A DNA stretch of 31,642 bases from Zygnema circumcarinatum (GCA_037447605.1 CM074811.1:3178196-3209837); one strand, 5' to 3'; positions 1-10,560 are shown, counted from the stretch's first letter. Numbers and translations are program-made. The notes: generated by a model from the sequence alone, not told the origin.

Positions 1-161
1 GGAATGGACGGGAATCAAGAATCAAGAGGAATGGAGAAAGGAATGAAAGCAAAAGAACAGGGGGAGAGGGCCGGAGCGAAGCAGAGCTGAAAGATACAGA
101 GAGAGGGAGGGAGCAAGGGAGTGATGGGAGGGAGAGGGAGCGGGAGAGAAGAGTCCTGTAC

Positions 162-1974
162 ATTCCACATCGTGGGAGACTCCTTGAAGATCTGCGCCTT
201 CTCTGCCGCCTCTCTGAGGAAGAATATCGCTTCACTAGACTTGGCAGCCTTCATCATCAACTTCATGAAGTCCTCCTGAACACGAACGATCCAACGGCCA
301 AGATCCAATATCACTCATCAGTCGTATAGTAACTAGTTATTTCTTTCCTAGAAAAAAAAAAAAAACGATCATTCTTACAATCGAAATTCCGTCGGTCAGT
401 CTAAAGCTCCTACTCTCTGTTCCATTCCGTTACGTTTTCCAGCACTAAAGACTTCCCAAAATCTGTCCCTCCATTTCCAGTATAGAACCTAAAACCCTAC
501 AAGGCTAAAACCCTGAGACCCTAAATCCGTAACAGCATCTTCTCCTCAGCAAGGAACGAACGGTGTTCCGTTTCTATGCAGGACGACGAATCCGTTCAGT
601 TGCGTGCTCCGTTCCGTAAAACTGACCTGATACTCCTCCTCCACGGGCACTGCCTCCTCGAGGTGCTGCTGTTGGAGGAGGGAGATGATGTGCTCCTGCG
701 CAACATCACATCACCATCGAGGGTTTAGGGTTTAAGGGGCTTGGGGGGGGGGGGTAGGGCTTCTGACTTATAAGAAAAGGAAAGATCGAAAAGGTCTGGG
801 TGAGAGGTTTCAGACTATTAGGGTTGTAAGGGATTTTAGGGGTACAAGGTATCTAGGATAGCTCTCTCCACTGCAATCTCACTCACACTCTCTCTCTCCC
901 TCTCCGCAATCCCTCCCTTCCTCCCTCCCTTCCTCCCTCCCCACCCTACCTCTCTTCCTCCCTCCACACCCTCCCTCCCTCCCTTTCTCCCTCTCTCCCT
1001 TCCTCCCTCCCCCACCCTCCCTCCCTTCCTCCCTCCCCCACCCTCCCCTTTCTCTCTCCCTCTCTCATGGTTGAAAAGCCTTGCCTTTTTAGAGTTGATA
1101 GTGTACAGAATTTCCGTGGCTTCACGCAACTCTTCTTTTCGCTTTCGCATTTCTTCGAGGCGAACGAGTGAAGCCATCTCCGAGGCCTCCGCCTGCACCC
1201 GCGTTCAAAATAAAATCTGAAGAAAAAAGGGAGCCCGGGGAGGGAACAAAGCGTGCAAAAAAGCTTCCAAGAAATCAACGAAACTCATTCAAAGAACATT
1301 CAAAGATGTATATGCATGCAATAGAGCGAACCGGTCTCAAAGTGGAGATAGTTAGTTCTAATTTGATATATTTTTTTATATAAAAAAGTTCTTAGGAGTG
1401 AGTGACCTCTCGCTGCCTGAGTTCGAGTTGCAGTTCGCAGTACTTTCCGTGCTCTGTCAGCACCTCCGCCATAGTGAGCAGTCGGAGGTTGGCCTCCGCC
1501 TGCACACTCTGCAAAGCTTCAACAAAGCAAAAAAAAAAAAATCAAAGGAGGAGAATCGCCGAATCAACTAACGAACTAAGCTGACAAATGTGATGTAATG
1601 TTTGTCAAATTTCAAGATTTGTGATTTGGCTTCAGGGTTACGGGGTTCAGGATTCCGGGTTTTTTAGGGTTTATGTTTTCTTTTTGCAGAATTGTTGCCG
1701 TAGGGTTTTCTGCTTTAGGGGGGTTTGGTGTGGAAAGTAGGTACGGATAAGCAGGTGGATGGAAAGGTAAATGAAAAAAGTAAATTTTCATGTGTAGCAA
1801 TGGCACGCTGTTACCGCGCATCATGTATCAGATGTATTATTGTTTGTGAATGTTAATTCATAAAAGATGCAGTTCTGACCTTTTCTTCCACCGGAACGAT
1901 GATTCCGCGCTCTTGAAAAAGCTTCAGCACCAACTCTGCTCCTGTGACTGACGGCGCGGCCAGCTCCTGTGCCT

Positions 1975-2044
<70 letters not shown>

Positions 2045-2923
2045 TAGAGAAGGGGAGAGAGAGATGGGGAGAGAGAGAGAAGGGAGGAGAGAGAGAAGGG
2101 GGGAGAGGGAGAGAGAGAGATTGGGGGGAGAGCGATAGGGAGATAGAGAGAAAGGAACCAGAGGGTGAAAGAGAGAGAGAGCGAGAGAAAGATAGGGCGG
2201 GAGAGAGCAAGGGGGGCAGGGGGAGAAGAGTAGAGAGGTAAGCCAGAAAGACGAGTTGCGAGAGAGAGAGAGAGGGGAGGGAGAAGAAAGAGAGAGGAAG
2301 AGCGAGGGCGAGAACAAGCCTAAGGGAACTTAACCAACTTTAGGGTTTCAAGAGCTGCAACTTTCGGCAAAACTTTATCCTCTTCAGCTTGTCAGGACCC
2401 TAGTACCTTAAAAACCCTAAAACCACAAACCCCAAAATTAACGAAAAGCATTATGATCCTGCACTAAATTTGAAAAAAAAAAAAAAAGGGTGAAGGGATA
2501 AATTACTTAATCACTCACTCTCTTCTCCAAGAAGAAATCAACAAACATCCCATTCAATCCCATTAAAAAAAATGAGTTTGTCATTTACACACCTTTCTTG
2601 GCTAGATACACACTTTAAAAAAAAAAATAAGTTTGACCTAAACCTGAAACCACTTGACTCTTATTCTCAGGTCAACCTTTCCTTTTTCCGGATCCACTTT
2701 CCCGGATCCACCCCCTCAACCAGCCACCCACCCGCTGCGCCTCCCCTCTGCGTGGTGCCCCGAACGGGTGGCGGCCGCTAAGCGCACCCCTCGGCGTGCC
2801 GGAGGGTGTGCCCGCAACGGACGTTTGCCGGCTGGAGGGCGCCGTACCGGCGCGGGAGGGGCCCTGGGAGGGAGGGGGGAGAGGCGCCACGTAGCGCCCT
2901 CGGGGAGACCCGGCGGCGCTCAT
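162..2923 (-). CDS. coiled-coil protein of unknown function, 5' part (partial, 6 exons seen)
   Basis: I do not recognise this protein. Minus-strand exons that join in frame are 2732-2923, 1880-1972, 1407-1508, 1085-1192, 627-695 and 162-275, giving 226 residues; the 3' part lies beyond the left edge. Every intron is phase 0. The start ATG at 2923 opens a basic Ser/Pro/Gly/Arg-rich tail of 64 residues (first exon), likely disordered. The remaining exons encode charged, Leu/Glu/Lys-rich helices, for example AEVLTEHGKYCELQLELRQR and EEMRKRKEELREATEILY, and later EDFMKLMMKAAKSSEAIFFL. This looks like a coiled-coil structural or scaffold protein. The intron after the exon at 1085-1192 seems to use a GC donor (AAG|GCAAGG), since no GT lies nearby. 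The first exon is the least certain because only its donor and open frame support it; the later exons are better supported by amino-acid character and clean splice sites. Confidence 0.55.
1973..2300. repeat. (GA)n microsatellite within intron 1 of the coiled-coil gene
   Basis: An almost pure GA run at 1979-2037 is followed by degenerate GA/GGA sequence to about 2300. On the minus strand it is a CT tract that ends directly at the 3' splice site of the exon at 1880-1972, so it serves as an extreme polypyrimidine tract. Open frames here (Arg-Glu or Ser-Leu repeats) are artefacts. Confidence 0.9.
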
Positions 2924-2984
2924 GCTGAGGCAGCAGGGGGGTGGACTTGGGGGAGGGGCGCTGGGAGGAGGGGTAGGGGTCAGG

Positions 2985-3740
2985 GTTTAGAGTTTAGGGT
3001 TAGGGTTTACGGTTTAGGGTTAGGGTTAGGGTTTAGGGTGTAAGGTTCAGGGTTTAGGGTTTAAGGTTAGGGTTAGGGTTTAGGGTTTAGGGTTTAGGGT
3101 GTAGGGTGTAGGGTTAGGGTTTAGGATTTAGGGTCGAGGGGCTAGGGTTGAGGGTTTAGGGTGTAGGTTGTAGGGTGTAGGGTTTAGGGTTTAGGGGGTA
3201 ATGCTTGGATCAGGGTTTAGGGTTTAGGGTTTAGGGTTTAGAGCTTGAGGCGTAGGTTGGGGTTCAGGAGAGGGTTCAGGGTTAGGGTTTAGGGTTTGAG
3301 AGGTGGTTTCAAGGTTCAGAGATTAGGGTTCAAGACTTTGATTGTTACTGTTGCCGTGTTTTCGGTTAACGGACTCACGGTTCAGGGTCTCCGGCTTGAG
3401 GTTTAGGGTTTTAGGTTTAAAGGGTACATTTTTTCAGAGGGCCAGGATTTCAGGGTCAGGGTTTAGGGTTTTAGGCTTTAGGTTGAGTGATTGAGGATTT
3501 TAGGGTTTGAAGGGTTTAGAGTTTTAAGGATTCAGATTTCTTCGTTGGGTTTTAGGGTTTGGGTTAAAGGATCTGCATTGAGGATGCAAGATTTCGGAGG
3601 TAGGGTACAGGATTCAGGGTTCAGAGGTCATGCATGATTCAGGGTTCAAGATTTAGGGTTTGGGGTTCAGGCTTCAGGGTTCACGGTTGATGAAGGATGA
3701 GGCCACATGGGTAGGGTTCAGATCGGGAATCGGGGATTTT
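2985..3740. repeat. degenerate interstitial TTTAGGG repeats
   Basis: About 750 bases contain dozens of TTTAGGG, GTTAGGG and related heptamers, all in the same orientation and increasingly diverged to the right. The motif is the plant-type telomere repeat. The array is imperfect and lies between genes, so it is an interstitial relic or a slippage-derived repeat rather than a chromosome end. I see no gene from 2924 to about 4059. The part at 3740-4059 is ordinary unique sequence with a GTAC-bearing inverted repeat near 3837-3879. Confidence 0.85.
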
Positions 3741-4059
3741 ACCGCTAGTTCAACAAAGTTCAATCTTCAACCTTGCCACAGGTCGCGAGATCGAACCTCC
3801 TATTCGACCTTTTGGCGATTGTAACCGTCGTTTTATACGGATTCGTACACAATGCATTCGTACAGTTCGTACAATCCGTGGTGTCACGTCCCGCTAAACG
3901 AGTTGGCATGTGCTTTTAGACGAACAAGACTGGTGGGGTGTCTTTTACAAGCCGCACCAGCTCTATAGTGCGTGTAGCGGCCTGAGTATTTTCCCTGTGG
4001 CCCTAATGTAGACATTCATTGGTCATGTGTTTCGCCAATGACTAATGGCTATGACAAAT

Positions 4060-4274
4060 TCAAACTAACTTGACTAAGATGACATTAGTATCGTGACTTA
4101 AAATGCTGGACTGGACTAACTTGACTTGACTTGACCTCTCCTTCAAATAGCCTCCACCGGACTTGACTAACTTGACTGGACTGGACTTGACCACTCCAAA
4201 CAGCCTCCACAGGACTTGACTAACTTGGCTTGACTGGACTTGACTTGACCTCTCCTTCAAACCTCAGCCTCCAC
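4060..4274 (+). repeat. TTGAC-rich tandem repeat upstream of the fibrillin gene
   Basis: Three imperfect units, ending with CCTCCAC at 4151-4157, 4204-4210 and 4268-4274 (spacing 53 and 64 bases), carry runs of ACTTGACT and GGACTTGACC. I count eleven TTGAC(T/C) hexamers, the core recognised by plant WRKY factors (W-box). The block ends just before the fibrillin start, so a promoter or leader role is possible but not shown. Confidence 0.75.
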
Positions 4275-4307
4275 ACCATTTCCAAAGGCATCCATCCATC
4301 ACCTTCC

Positions 4308-6408
4308 ATGGCCTCCCTCCCTTCCCTCTCCCCCTCCCTCTCCCCCTCTCTCCGCCCCCTCTCCTCCCCATGGCTTCCCTCCCCCCCTTCCCTCTCCCCC
4401 CCTCTCCCCCCCCCTCCACGCCGAGACCTGAGGGTGACGAGAGCGCGGTCCGCCATGGCTTCCGAGGTGCACTTAGCGCGCGACGACCTCCTGTGCGCGC
4501 TTGCCACGTGTGAGCGCGGCCTCCGTACGACCCCCTCCTCCGAGGGGCGCAGGGCGGCAGCCATGGCGGCTCTGGTGAAGGCTGGGGAGGGCTCAGCCAC
4601 GACGGGGCCCTCTCTGACTGCCACGTGGCGCCTGCTCTGGACGACCGAGAAGGAGACTCTCTTCATCTTCGAGAAAGCGGGGCTCTTTGGGACGTCGGCG
4701 GGTGACACGTGGCAGGTGAGGATTGGGCCCCTTTAGGGTACTGCTGATTTCTTTTATGAAATGTGTTTGAAATTAATTAATTACTTGGGGCGTTTCAGAC
4801 CTGAAAATTAAGTGATATGGAATTTAGGAATTAGGGTTTTTAGGGTTTTTAGGGCTTAGGAAGGAAGTAACTCACGTGTCGCTTTTACTGACTATTTCGC
4901 GGGAAACAATGTACTGATTTTGAATTTTGAAAGTGTAGAACTATTTCAAGTCTGAAACTTCTCAAGAGGACTGATTGATTGATTATCTTAAAGCACTGAG
5001 TTGCTGTTCAACCACACTGATTGATACAAAGGAATGAACCCTCTCTCGCACAGGTCTGAGAGCAGAAGGAAGATGAAGATGAAGGTACTTCAATATATCT
5101 CGATATATGTGATCGGAAGGCTTTCAAAAACTGCTTCCTGCGAAGGCCTTGACCTGTTTGTGAATGTTTTTTTCCCTTCGCACATGCCGACTTAAATCCT
5201 TAGCTTCAAATATTTCATTTATTTTTTTCTTTCTGCAGCCAATCGACGTGGAGCGCCGCACGCTTGGCAACGTCATCACGTTCCCTCCCTCGGGATCGTT
5301 CCACGTGGCGGCCTCCATCCAAGTAGTGTCGCCGCAACGCGTCAACTTCAAGTCAGTAATGGGTTGTGCCTCTATCGCTATTTGTAAGGCAATGTATTGA
5401 ATAGTAGTAGGAGTAGTGTAGTGGCAATAGTTTTGTTTGTAACGGGTCCACCCTTCTCTCTCTCTCTCTCACTCACTCCCACCCCTCTCTCACTCTCTCC
5501 CACCCCTCTCTCAATCTCTCCAACCTCACTCTCTCTCTCCCACCTCTCTATCACTCTCTCCTCCCTTACTATCTCTCTCCCACCCCTCGTCCTATGCATC
5601 TCCGCTCTCCCCCCTCACTTTCCTGCTGCGAAGTCTGCAGGTCGAGACCACCTGCAAGTGCTGTTTTCCCGCTCCCTCCCTCCTCTTCTTCCCTCCCTCC
5701 AACGTCCTCGTCCCCCTACCGCCTGCCTTTCACCCGTCCTCCCCCCTCCTCCTTCCCTCCTTCCCTCCCTCCCCGCCTCCCTCCCTCCCTATCTCCTGTC
5801 CTTTCTCCTGCATCGCTTTTCCTTTATGCCATCAGCACCAGATTACTGAAATGCCTGAACTTGAATTACATTTCTCACATTGCCACTAAGTGATACTCCC
5901 TGTAGGTCATCATTTCTGCACATTTTTTCACTTAAACAAAGGAAATGGTGAAAAGAGGACGTTTTAATCAAGTGAAATTGCTTCACTTCTCCTTAAAAGA
6001 CTTGAATTTCTGCAGCTGTTCCATGCCGTAATTACAGATTTTTGAGTGCCAAACTGCGAACTGCCACACGGGAATTCAAACTGCCGCCCTTTGGCCAAGG
6101 ATGGTATGTTCACCTGTCTGACCCTTCACATGCTCTCCAGTTCAGCTCAGTTCAGTCACAGTTCCAGTCCTAAGCGTGCTACAGACGACAAGGCAGGCAA
6201 ACTGTCCCTCTTACTTGTAGCCTTATTAAGGGTGTCAGAGTTGATTTCTTTCAAATCTGCAATTTCCTTCTTTAAATTTTTTTGAAATGCCTTGTTGTTG
6301 AAATACAGGTTTGAAAATTTATACATGGATGACAGAATCCGCATTTCGAAGGACTCCAGAGGGGACACCCTCATTACAGAGAGGGCTGACTGTGACTTAG
6401 ATTTTTGA
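4308..6408 (+). CDS. plastid fibrillin / plastid-lipid-associated protein (PAP domain), 4 exons
   Basis: Exons 4308-4715, 5239-5351, 6038-6103 and 6309-6408 join in frame to a 228-residue protein ending at TGA. The mature part is a PAP/fibrillin domain, closest in my memory to Arabidopsis At5g19940. It has an N-terminal helix (DDLLCALATCERGL), then TATWRLLWTTEKET, EKAGLFGTSAGD, GNVITFPPSGSF, QRVNFKFLSAKL, LPPFGQGWFENLYMDDRIR and SKDSRGDTLITERA. Family members bind lipids and sit on plastoglobules or thylakoids, with roles in photoprotection and plastid lipid metabolism. The first 50 or so residues are rich in Ser/Pro/Leu/Arg and almost free of acid, as in a plastid transit peptide. I chose the ATG at 4308 (CCATGGCC context); an in-frame ATG at 4230 lies inside the TTGAC repeat and is less likely. 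The usual C-terminal APY stretch of land-plant homologues is replaced by ADCDLDF. Confidence 0.9.
5441..5830 (+). repeat. CT/CCT-rich tract in fibrillin intron 2
   Basis: Pyrimidine-rich low-complexity DNA with CTCTCC and CCCTCCCT units fills the middle of the 5352-6037 intron. It produces long Ser/Pro/Leu frames that I do not regard as coding. Confidence 0.85.
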
Positions 6409-7614
6409 CTTCCCTCGTGCTTAGGTTGGTTATATTGACCCTGTTTATATGTAAGAAGTTTTACGGGGTAGGATATGTTGTTGTAGATTCTTGGGGGTTG
6501 CTCAAACTTAGAAGAAGTGAGGTATGCGATTATAACGCACTCGCTCTCTCTCTCTCTCTCTCTCTTTGTATACATCAATCTCAATCTTCCGCGGCATCAT
6601 TTGTTATCCCTTCAATTTATTTAACCGACTAAAAAAAATCATGCACTATCTAGAGACATATTTGTACATTTGCATTGACAGAACCTCAACTTTTAAGAAG
6701 AAACTGAGAAGTTTTACTCCACCTCAAATATGCCATATATTCAACATATCAAGATCAAGAATCGGTGTCAAACCCTTTGTCCAAGATCAAGATCCTCAAG
6801 ATTTTCCCAGCTCGAGAGGAGACCACAAACCAAGCACAACCCAGAAGCCAAAAACTGTACCGAAAGTATCACTCACAGACACAATATTCACTCGAAAACA
6901 AGGGGAAGCAGCCACAGACGTAGACATCACCAGCCTCACAGGTCTTGCCAGAACAGGGAGGGCGAGCCCTGCCCAGTTCAGAAATAGTATTATTCAATTC
7001 AAGCGGAGAGACAAATCGAACTATCCAACTCCACCGGTTGAATACTTATTCTCGCAAACAAGCAAAGAGTGCCGAGTCTTTCCATTCGTATTTTATGGAG
7101 ACTCCGCTTTATGCACGTCTACACCTTTCTGCTCTATGAAAATGAGATGAATCAAATCAACCATACCTCTATTTTTCTCTCCTCTCCCTCCTTCCCCCAC
7201 CTGCATGAAATGATGAAACTGAACTCTACGTGAACCCTAAGCCTCTAAGACCTAATTCCTTCACTCCATGCCGCTTCTGGTCCGTCCCTCTGCCTATGTA
7301 CATCCCACTCTGCAGCTGCTCCAAGACGAGCCGTTACCACTGCAAAGCGCTGTACCGCCTTGCCGATCTCGCCAGAATCGCAGACACGGAATCGTTCAAA
7401 ACAACTGGAAGTCTAACTATGACGGTGACCAGAATCCAAAACGGCTCTTACAAATCGTCCTGTCAATTCAGTCAATTTGTCAAGACTCAAGACTGAGCCC
7501 CAAATCCACATCCCCTCACTGCTCTTCCCTCCCCACACACACCTCTCCCACCTCACCCCCTCTCCACCTCCACTCACCTCTCCCACCTCCCCCCTCCACC
7601 CTCTACCTCGTCTC
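6409..7614. other. intergenic stretch between convergent genes, no supported gene
   Basis: This holds the 3' flanks of the fibrillin gene (+) and the secreted-protein gene (-). It contains a short (CT)n run at 6543-6566 and a CT/CCACC-rich stretch at about 7510-7610. A plus-strand open frame at 6566-7150 (194 codons) and another at 7230-7496 have no recognisable domain or CT-repeat explanation, so a hidden or lineage-specific gene cannot be excluded. Confidence 0.5.
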
Positions 7615-8265
7615 TCACACCTGCGTCTTAAACACCACGCAACGCCTCGGCTCCGGATACGACGTCTTCCCATCTAAGGGCAGAAGCTCAATTGGCTTGC
7701 CGGCTGTGGGCACAGCGACAGATGTGAGCGGTAGCAGCACACACCTCCCCTGGTAGAAGTGCCGACCGTGCTGCTTCTTAGTGGCCCTCTGAAACTGCCG
7801 CCCGTGAAGTTTGGCGAACCCTGAGTCCTGATCTGCCGTCACGAAGAACTGGTTGCCGGAGTTAATCCACTCAGGGAGAGGGCTGGGGCACTGCAGAAAG
7901 GTTCCGTTCTTCCACGAGGAGCTCACAAAGATCTTATTTTTGAGGAAGCGGTCCATGATGGGGGGGCTGAAGGCGGAGAGAACACCCTTCCAGTGGAGGA
8001 GGTCGCGGGAGATGGGAGAGAGAGCGTGGTCGGCGTAGATACCGTCTTTAAGGTGGAAGGTTGGGAGGTTGTGCTCGTATCCTTCGAAGAAGAAGTCGCA
8101 GTACCGGAAGGGGGAGGTCGGGCAGCATGTGGGTTTGTCACCCAACGCGGCGGCGGTGAAGGGGGAGATCTCCGGGAGAGGGGGGCGGGGAGGGTGCTTG
8201 GCGGAGACGAGGAAGAGAGCGAGGCAGAGGAGGCAGAGGGAGAGGAGAAGGGAGCGAGTCTGCAA
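7615..8265 (-). CDS. secreted cysteine-containing protein of unknown family
   Basis: A single open exon encodes 216 residues. The N-terminus is a textbook signal peptide: MQTR followed by a Leu/Cys/Ala hydrophobic core and a likely cleavage after SA at residue 22. The mature chain has six cysteines (C47, C48, C56, C126, C175, C209), compatible with three disulfides, and one N-glycosylation sequon at N120 (NGT). It is neither repetitive nor low in complexity. Readable stretches include FRYCDFFFEGYEHNLPTFHL and EWINSGNQFFVTADQDSGFA. I do not recognise the family; an extracellular or cell-wall role is inferred only from the signal peptide. The last codons read CAG GTG TGA, which could also be a CAG|GTGTGA splice donor, so a further exon downstream (near 7230-7311) is possible. 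The ATG at 8265 is the first one followed by a hydrophobic core. Confidence 0.7.
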   Translation of the reverse strand: MQTRSLLLSLCLLCLALFLVSAKHPPRPPLPEISPFTAAALGDKPTCCPTSPFRYCDFFFEGYEHNLPTFHLKDGIYADHALSPISRDLLHWKGVLSAFSPPIMDRFLKNKIFVSSSWKNGTFLQCPSPLPEWINSGNQFFVTADQDSGFAKLHGRQFQRATKKQHGRHFYQGRCVLLPLTSVAVPTAGKPIELLPLDGKTSYPEPRRCVVFKTQV

Positions 8266-8419
8266 GACGGAAGAGAGCAGTAAGGGGAGAAGGGAAGGGT
8301 TAGATGATAGATGCTGAATGGTGTCTCTCTCTCTCGCTTTCCCAATGCGTCTGCCTGTCCCCTATTATGGGTATCTGGGTGTATCAAAAGTGCAAAATTA
8401 TCTTGCCCTAACTTTCTTT

Positions 8420-9200
8420 CTCAAACAGAAACTCCCTCTGCGTTGCTCTCGCTCTCTCACTGCGCTTACTCTCTCTCCCTCATTCGGCATCGTCCAAGAA
8501 GTCAGAACCCTGGCATACTTCCTCTATCTCTATGTTCCTCGTATCCTCCACAGCCCTCTATTATACATCATCAGCTATCTCTTAGATCTGCCTCAAGACC
8601 CTGCCACTCTCTCCCCTTTCTCACCTCTCCTTCTGACTCTGCCTCTGCCGCCTACGCGCTCATCTCTCGCTCCCAACACTCCCTCTCTCACTCCCCTACC
8701 TCTCCACGGGTGCTTATCGCACTTACCACTCAACACAGGCTTTGTCCTCACTCCCTCTCCCTCCCACACCATCTCTCCACTTTTCTTTCCCTCTTCTTTG
8801 CCTGATATTTCTACCTGTCATTTCCTCCCTCCCGTCCTCCCTCCCCTCCCTCCTCCCCCCCTCCCCTCCTCTCCTCCCACCCCTGACACAGCACCATGGC
8901 CGCCATAAAATTCCCTCCTCCCCTCCCTCCCCTCCCTCCATCCCCTTCCATACTCCTTCCCTCCCTCCCTCCCCTCCCCTTCCCTCCCCTCCCTCCCTCC
9001 TCCCCTTCCCTCCCCTCCCTCCTTCTCCCCTCCGCTCCCTGACACAGCCCCATGGCCGCCATTCTCCCCCCTCCCCCTCTCCACTCACCGCCATGGCCGC
9101 CATCGCTCCGCCCTGCCCAGCCCTGCTTCGCCCTCCAGAACTTCCCATCCTTCAGGACCGCCTCCTCAAGCCTGGCGCTCGCACGTGCCATTTCGGGTAG
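8420..9200. other. pyrimidine-rich intergenic DNA with three ATGGCCGCCAT copies
   Basis: CT/CCCT-rich sequence upstream of the secreted-protein gene. From 8895 to 9105 it contains three copies of CATGGCCGCCAT set in CCCTCC tracts. Frames starting at these ATGs (for example 9052-9270) look like Pro/Ser/Ala-rich leader peptides but connect to nothing I can identify, so I call no gene. Confidence 0.5.
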
Positions 9201-9269
9201 CCATCAGGGGCACCAAAAAAACAGCTCCTCCGTGAACTTCCACCGTTCAATCGCCAACCCGTTTTTTTA

Positions 9270-9870
9270 AGCGCCCCATCGGACCGTCCATTTTCCGCCC
9301 GAAAAAATCACAACGGTCACTGCTGGTCAAATTTTAAGCTTCCGTCTCTGCCGTCCGATCACTTCATCGGTTCAATAACCACCGTCGATTTTCTGCATCA
9401 CGCTCGTTTACGGTACTGCCGTCGCATCGTGGCTGTCCGATTTGCCGCCGAACACGGTAACCCGTCCGATAGGGACCAATTTCAAGATCCTTCAACGAAA
9501 GCCGTCGGATTTCGTTCCTGGGCAGTCGTCCAAAAAAGTTGGTCCCTGCGCCGCCAAGTGTCCTGACACGCCTGCGTCCTTTCCGCGACGTGCGGAGAAT
9601 TTATCACGTGGCGCTATTCGATTGGCTGACAAGATCTCGATCAGTCAGATAGCGACCTCCCACGTGCGAGCTGTGTTCCTTCTGGCCTCCCTTGTCAGGC
9701 AATTGTGAAACGCCACCGTGCCGCAGGCCATACGGACGTACGGAAATATGTCCGTACAGTCTTTGTGCTTGAAAGAAGACCGAAGCAGCTTGGAAGTAAA
9801 GCGGCCGATGGGCCGTTTCTGGCCGTCCGTTGGGATTTGAAAATGGTTTTGGGCCGTCCGATGCTTCCAG
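9270..9870. promoter_or_regulatory. region enriched in GTCCGAT/ATCGGAC motifs
   Basis: About six close variants of CCGTCCGAT occur at about 9275, 9349, 9433, 9463, 9501 and 9856, in DNA whose composition differs sharply from the CT-rich flanks. It also holds CACGTG at 9605 and a perfect hairpin, GTACGGA-AATATG-TCCGTAC, at 9738-9757. No coding sequence is supported. A regulatory role is inferred from motif density alone. Confidence 0.4.
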
Positions 9871-10039
9871 AAACATGTCAGAGATCCGGAGGAATCTGGT
9901 AGTTGACAGGTGTGACGTAAGATTGGATGGTCGGTAGGGGCACCGAGAAGAAGCAGTAACGGTACAGGTATGACGTCATCAAGAGCAGGGAAGCCAATGA
10001 GAATGCACCGACCTTGCGTTGGGAGCACCACTGAAGAGG

Positions 10040-10350
10040 GCAGACCGTTGGACCAGCCATCCGTTGGGTTCAATGGTTGCGAATCATTGTTGGCATCCCG
10101 GCCAACCATTGGCTATGGTTCGCGATTGGATTGGCGACCATTGGACAACCATTGGATCGCAATGGTTGGACGTCCAATGGTTGGCAACCATTCGAATGGT
10201 TGATCCAATGGTCCGACCTGTGCAATCATTGTCAATCGTTGGATGCAATGGTTGCGAACCGTCGATGATTCTCGAGCCGGGCAACCATTGGGTGCCAATG
10301 GTTGCAACACATATTGTCCAACGGTTGTCGACCAACCATTGGACTTCCCA
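10040..10350. repeat. array of CAATGGTTG / CAACCATTG in both orientations
   Basis: At least fourteen copies of CAATGG(TTG) or its complement (CAA)CCATTG, some degenerate, lie within about 300 bases. They are arranged as both direct and inverted copies with irregular spacing of 10-40 bases. Many also read CCAAT on one strand. Neighbouring copies can pair as hairpins, for example CAACCATTCGAATGGTTG at 10185-10202. The array lies upstream of the small tail-anchored gene. Confidence 0.85.
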
Positions 10351-10405
10351 TCATCTCCACCTCACGGACCCAAGACTGCAAGCACATGGGCAGAGCGGCA
10401 GAACA

Positions 10406-10560
10406 GCAGGCGGCAGCAGCAGCAGCAGCAGCAGCAGCCACGCAATACAAGCAGGGCATACCAGCATCTGCATCTCATCCCATGCCATACATGCCTCACC
10501 ATCCACCCATGCCATGCATGCCATGTATGCCATGCATCCCACACCATCCATGCATGTCTC
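10406..10560 (+). repeat. (GCA)n microsatellite followed by CATGC-type repeats
   Basis: About nine GCA triplets sit at 10412-10438. Imperfect CATGC/CATGCATG repeats follow from 10480 to 10556. They sit in the presumed 5' leader of the gene at 10703. Confidence 0.85.

Noticed and set aside
2654-3043. Plus-strand Gly/Arg-rich open frame opposite the presumed first exon of the coiled-coil gene
   Set aside because: It runs into the telomere-like repeat and its frame is a shadow of the GC-rich exon.
2985-3740. True chromosome end
   Set aside because: Repeats are degenerate and genes continue on both sides.
6566-7150. 194-codon plus-strand open frame
   Set aside because: No domain, signal or conserved feature recognised, and it begins in a CT repeat. 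Kept only as a remark under the intergenic feature.
10040-10350. CRISPR array or transposon terminal repeats
   Set aside because: Spacing is irregular, orientation is mixed and copies are only nine bases long; no transposase or target duplication is seen.
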